DNA of 64,000 nucleotides, from assembly GCA_002503055.1 (NCBI GenBank), contig DAQX01000008.1, forward strand, positions 65,604-129,603, given 5' to 3'. Source of the DNA: Euryarchaeota archaeon UBA86. GTDB taxonomy: Archaea; Thermoplasmatota; Poseidoniia; Poseidoniales; Thalassarchaeaceae. Below, one piece after another: positions 60,939 through 64,000 of this stretch (within the stretch, counting starts at the first letter, position 1; each line of letters opens with the position of its first letter). The notes under the pieces are model-generated. The model made no database searches, was not told the DNA's origin, and was given only the letters and a program-made list of their open reading frames with translations. The translations under genes were made by a program, and so were the position numbers.

Positions 60939-61481
60939 TCACTCTTCTGGAACAAAGATGTGTTGACGATAGTATTCCAGTTCGGCGATGCTTCCTTTGA
61001 TGTCGTCGAGAGCCCTGTGTCCTGCTGGCTTTGTGGCTCTTGGCAGATTGGGATACCACCTATCTGCAAGCTGCTTGATGGATGTCACATCGACGCTGCG
61101 ATAGTGGAAGAAGTCGTGTAGATTTGGCATGTAGCGCCTGAGGAATCGCCTATCTTGCCCTATGGTATTTCCACATAGTGGAGGCTGCCCCTGCCTACAG
61201 TGCTGGCTTACGAAATCTAATGTCAACTGCTCAGCCTCAGCCATCGAAATGCCCTCGTTTCGGACTCTATCCAAAAGACCATTCTGCGTATGGTGAGTGA
61301 TGTTCCAGTCATCCATCTTTGCTAACTCTGACTCGGGCTGCAAGATAGCGATGGCTGGTCCAATTGCGACGATATCTAGGTCTCCTTCAGTCACTATTGT
61401 TGCAATCTCGATAATCGTGTTCTCGTCGGGGTCTAGACCTGTCATCTCAAGATCAATCCAGACTAAGCGCTCATCGACCAT
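60939..61481 (-). CDS. orn: oligoribonuclease
   Basis: 180 residues, the usual length. A DEDDh 3'-5' exonuclease that degrades 2-5-mer RNAs left by other nucleases. Motifs: WIDLEMTGLDPDENTIIEIA (Exo I with Asp, Glu), GNTIGQDRRFLRRYMP (Exo II) and HRALDDIKGSIAELEYY (Exo III with His, Asp). The internal DWNITHHTQNGLL and FFHYRSVDVTSIKQLADRWY are typical for Orn of gamma-proteobacteria and mitochondria. Archaea normally lack Orn, so transfer from a bacterium is likely (inference). Convergent with the JAMM gene with abutting stops. Confidence 0.94.
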   Translation of the reverse strand: MVDERLVWIDLEMTGLDPDENTIIEIATIVTEGDLDIVAIGPAIAILQPESELAKMDDWNITHHTQNGLLDRVRNEGISMAEAEQLTLDFVSQHCRQGQPPLCGNTIGQDRRFLRRYMPNLHDFFHYRSVDVTSIKQLADRWYPNLPRATKPAGHRALDDIKGSIAELEYYRQHIFVPEE

Positions 61482-61561
61482 GTAATCGCCTCCGGCCGTT
61501 CGGTCTTATTGCTTCCCTTCCGTGGGCCACAATGATAGCATACAAGCGTCGGCCTTGACCT

Positions 61562-62824
61562 ATGGTGAAGATTGGATATCTCAAATTGCTTAGGGAAAAC
61601 CGTCCCTTCAGACGGTTATTCTTCGCCAATGAGATCTCATACATCGGTGATTGGTTTACGGTCATCGCTCTGTTCATCCTCGCAGGTGAGGCTACAGACA
61701 ACTCTCCCTTGGCCATAGCAGGAGTTCTGGCCTCACGAAGTTTCTCCCTAGCAGCATTCACACCATTCTCTGGAATGCTGGCTGATAGATACTCTCGTCG
61801 AGGATTGATGATTCTGGCTAACCTGTCTTCGCTATTCATACTCGTAGCTGTGCTATTGTTCGAACTTCTGAATAATCTGACCTCTGTGTATGTTCTCGCT
61901 GTAGTGATGGTGGCTGCAAGAGCCGTATTCGATCCTGCAGAGTATGCATACCTGCCCAACATTTGCAATGAAGAAGAGTTGCTAACTGCCAATGCATTGG
62001 CTTCGGGTGGATGGTCAGTAGCTCTAGGCCTTGGTTCCGCCATAGGCGGGTTGACAATCTCGGCCTATGGAATTGAGACGGCCCTCTGGATCGACTGTGC
62101 GACCTTCGCTCTGGCGGCCATTGGAGTAATGACATTGCCCCCAGGTGGACCCGATAGTTCAGAGAAGCGTAGTGTAGCTCCTTCAGTGGTACTTGGCGAG
62201 ATTATAGACGGTTGGAAGTACATCTACTCCAATCCTCCTGTCCGTAGGATTGTGCTAGCAAAGGGACTCTGGGCCTCTGGAGGAGGCGCTCAAGTTTTCC
62301 TTCTGATACTAATCGGAATGGAGGCTGGTTTCGGTGAAGTGGCTGCTGGTGTAGGCATTCTTTTCATGGCTCGTGGCTTTGGTAGCGGGTTTGGTCCGTT
62401 GGCTGGAAGGCCACTGATGGAGAATAATTCATTGAAACCCTATCTGATTGGCCTATCAGTTGGAGTATGTGGTGCGTTCTACATCGCTGTATCTGCGGTG
62501 GAATGGTCCGAGATTGTTCTATTGTTGGTATTCCTATCTCATGCAGCAAGTGGACTGAATTGGGTACTATCCACTACTTTCCTACAAGAGAGATCTGATG
62601 ATGAATGGCGAGGCAGAGTTGCTGGAACTGATCATTTTGTCATCACTCTGATGATGGGTATATCAGCCATAAGTGCTGGATATATCATGGATAATGGAAT
62701 ACTTTCTCTCAGAGAAGTAATCGCACTTACTGGTATTGTACAGATAGTACTCGGATTAATCTGGGTATTCGCGATTTCTCCGAGGGAGAAAGAGGCCCTA
62801 AACCAGTCTTTGCAGACCAGCTAG
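61562..62824 (+). CDS. MFS transporter (EntS/MFS_3-like)
   Basis: 420 residues with about 11-12 membrane helices. The N-terminal pattern LRENRPFRRLFFANEISYIGDWFTVIALF is typical of the DHA3-like drug/siderophore exporter group (MFS_3). Loop 2-3 GMLADRYSRRGLMILANL carries the MFS motif A-like D-R-x-x-R-R. It would move a small molecule by proton antiport; the substrate is unknown. The C-terminal 9 codons overlap the convergent membrane-protein gene by 27 bases. Confidence 0.88.
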   Translation: MVKIGYLKLLRENRPFRRLFFANEISYIGDWFTVIALFILAGEATDNSPLAIAGVLASRSFSLAAFTPFSGMLADRYSRRGLMILANLSSLFILVAVLLFELLNNLTSVYVLAVVMVAARAVFDPAEYAYLPNICNEEELLTANALASGGWSVALGLGSAIGGLTISAYGIETALWIDCATFALAAIGVMTLPPGGPDSSEKRSVAPSVVLGEIIDGWKYIYSNPPVRRIVLAKGLWASGGGAQVFLLILIGMEAGFGEVAAGVGILFMARGFGSGFGPLAGRPLMENNSLKPYLIGLSVGVCGAFYIAVSAVEWSEIVLLLVFLSHAASGLNWVLSTTFLQERSDDEWRGRVAGTDHFVITLMMGISAISAGYIMDNGILSLREVIALTGIVQIVLGLIWVFAISPREKEALNQSLQTS

Positions 62825-63607
62825 GACAATTAGTGGTGCAATAGAGAAGACGGCGTTGTTTAGAAGTGAGCGGCTTGAAGCTTTGACTCGCTCAGTTATC
62901 CGCCTCTGAATGTCCTCATCGAACTTGTCAATCGCATCGCCCGCAGGTCCTCGGACCTGTTCTATTGTGGTCTCGGCGAAGTCAGCAGCAAGATCGAGTA
63001 AGTTACGCTTCAAAGCCTGCAATGGTCCATCACGCGGTGCAGGGACATGTTCTCCATCTACTGTGTGCTCGACATCTATTACATCTCTCCATGGCCGTGG
63101 AACCTCAATATCTCCGACTCCCTTGAGTATGTCTCGTCCTACGACCGCGGCTTGGACTGCGACCTTTGCTGTGGTAAGATTGTACTTAGCGAGAAGTTGG
63201 ATATCTCTACGAGACCGAGTGACCTTGGTGAAGTCGGTGATTACCCATGCAGCGCCGGCAATCATTAGCAGTGTGACACCAAGGTCTGGCGTCTCCTCCC
63301 AACTTGGCCAGCCTATTGGACCGAACCAGATTCTAGCCGTGATGGCTATCAGTGCTGGAAGTAGGAACGATAGTACCTCGTTAACTACAATTAGCCAAAA
63401 TCCTTCGATGGGTAGTTTTCTCAATCTTTGAGAGAACCACTTCAGATGTTTCGTTCTCTCGCCAGGAGGTGCATACGTGTTGACCAAATCGATTAGTGGA
63501 GGTACTACAAAAATCAGGCGTAGAATAAATGGGATGATGAGAATAAGAAGATAAGCGTCCCAAGGTGAAGCCGGAGGTAGACTTGGGAAGGCAATCGCCT
63601 CTGCCAT
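62798..63607 (-). CDS. multi-pass membrane protein of unknown function
   Basis: 269 residues. Hydrophobic segments at about 18-40, 67-90 and 108-125, and a weak one at the C-terminus (about 250-267). Between them is an amphipathic charged domain with helices (FDEDIQRRITERVKASSRSLLN). The pattern suggests a membrane protein with a long cytoplasmic coil. No family recognised. It overlaps the convergent MFS gene by 27 bases. Confidence 0.65.
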   Translation of the reverse strand: MAEAIAFPSLPPASPWDAYLLILIIPFILRLIFVVPPLIDLVNTYAPPGERTKHLKWFSQRLRKLPIEGFWLIVVNEVLSFLLPALIAITARIWFGPIGWPSWEETPDLGVTLLMIAGAAWVITDFTKVTRSRRDIQLLAKYNLTTAKVAVQAAVVGRDILKGVGDIEVPRPWRDVIDVEHTVDGEHVPAPRDGPLQALKRNLLDLAADFAETTIEQVRGPAGDAIDKFDEDIQRRITERVKASSRSLLNNAVFSIAPLIVLAGLQRLV

Positions 63608-63656
63608 TGCTACTCTCTAAACTCCGTGCCTCATCAACATCACTACGGCGCCGGCA

Positions 63657-64000
63657 TCATCTTGTGGCGACTGAAAGGGCCGAACGTGCCATGATAATGA
63701 CCAGGATCGTAGAACCGATTAGTGTTCCAGCCAATACCGTAGAGGTCCTTACGAGCATAAGACAGAATCCGGTTATTCCGCAAGCATAACTGATAAACTC
63801 GCATCGAGATGCTAGGACTAGGACTGAAGATGGTACCATCACGGAGCTTGAGTATTCTCGAATCATTCTGCTCAGTAGTATGTACAACCCTTGGAAAGGA
63901 ATTGCAATACAGAATAGTGCCATTGCAATCAGCAGTAGAGTCTCCGGATTTTCTGTCTTCAACTCGCTACCCTTCCAGAATAAGTTGCTGAGGCCCACAC
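63657..64000 (-). CDS. membrane protein of unknown function (5' end at or beyond window edge)
   Basis: At least 113 residues. The only start codon in view is a GTG at 63998; the frame is open to the window edge, so the true start may lie outside. About three hydrophobic segments (LLLIAMALFCIAIPFQGLYI, FISYACGITGFCLMLVR, LAGTLIGSTILVIIMAR). No recognisable motif. It shares direction with the 269-residue gene, whose start is 50 bases downstream of this gene's stop, so they may be co-transcribed. Confidence 0.55.
   Translation of the reverse strand, partial: VGLSNLFWKGSELKTENPETLLLIAMALFCIAIPFQGLYILLSRMIREYSSSVMVPSSVLVLASRCEFISYACGITGFCLMLVRTSTVLAGTLIGSTILVIIMARSALSVATR

Overview
The window looks like a chromosome segment of a marine planktonic archaeon, most likely Marine Group II/III Euryarchaeota (Poseidoniales-like); this placement is inferred from gene content. 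The archaeal markers are RadA, a Hel308-like helicase beside a Cgi121-like KEOPS subunit, a Taw2-like wybutosine enzyme, RNA polymerase subunit K, NFACT, KorAB and an archaeal initiator tRNA. They are mixed with bacterial-type genes: AcnA-like aconitase, UvrC, oligoribonuclease, tryptophan 2,3-dioxygenase and the heme A enzymes CtaA/CtaB. It is very gene-dense. I find no intergenic stretch above 300 bases unless the small gene at 46888-47085 is rejected, and I see no rRNA, insertion sequence or CRISPR array.

Layout. 1-2.6 kb: an RG-rich zinc-finger protein (cut by the window edge), a TPR-like membrane protein and S-adenosylhomocysteine hydrolase. 2.7-9.1 kb: a 2144-residue surface protein. 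9.2-13.7 kb: an unknown protein, aconitase and a membrane-anchored cyclophilin. 13.9-16.8 kb: KorAB and tRNA-Gln. 16.8-24.6 kb: an aldo/keto reductase, a Nudix/metallo-beta-lactamase fusion, a membrane aspartyl-protease-like protein, an alpha/beta hydrolase, NFACT and a GNAT enzyme. 24.7-34.6 kb is all plus strand: tryptophan dioxygenase, thiolase, RpoK, CtaA, CtaB, a LeuA-family synthase and a kexin-like protease. 34.6-42.7 kb: an AstE-like amidohydrolase, hotdog thioesterase, helicase, Cgi121, a zinc protein, an M3 peptidase and RadA. 42.8-47.1 kb: initiator tRNA, dihydroorotase, a beta-propeller lipoprotein and a small exported protein. 47.1-59.3 kb: a beta-helix surface protein, two stand-alone RAM-domain proteins, a wHTH-NTPase regulator, UvrC and another surface protein. 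59.3-64 kb: Taw2, a JAMM-motif protein, Orn, an MFS transporter and two membrane proteins.

Functionally the window suggests an aerobic heterotroph that works on protein and polymer substrates. CtaA/CtaB supply heme A for a terminal oxidase; aconitase and KorAB belong to the TCA cycle; thiolase, tryptophan dioxygenase and several peptidases point to amino-acid and fatty-acid use. Five large exported proteins fill about a third of the window. Four carry one C-terminal membrane anchor and one is a predicted lipoprotein. The membrane-anchored cyclophilin could help fold such proteins outside the cell (inference).

Genome organisation is notable. Of ten convergent junctions, four overlap by exactly four bases across the stop codons and two abut with no gap. 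Several first genes have a TATA-like box about 25-35 bases before the start and no Shine-Dalgarno sequence, suggesting leaderless mRNAs, while some internal operon genes have clear Shine-Dalgarno sequences. Several perfect inverted repeats sit exactly at gene starts or ends.
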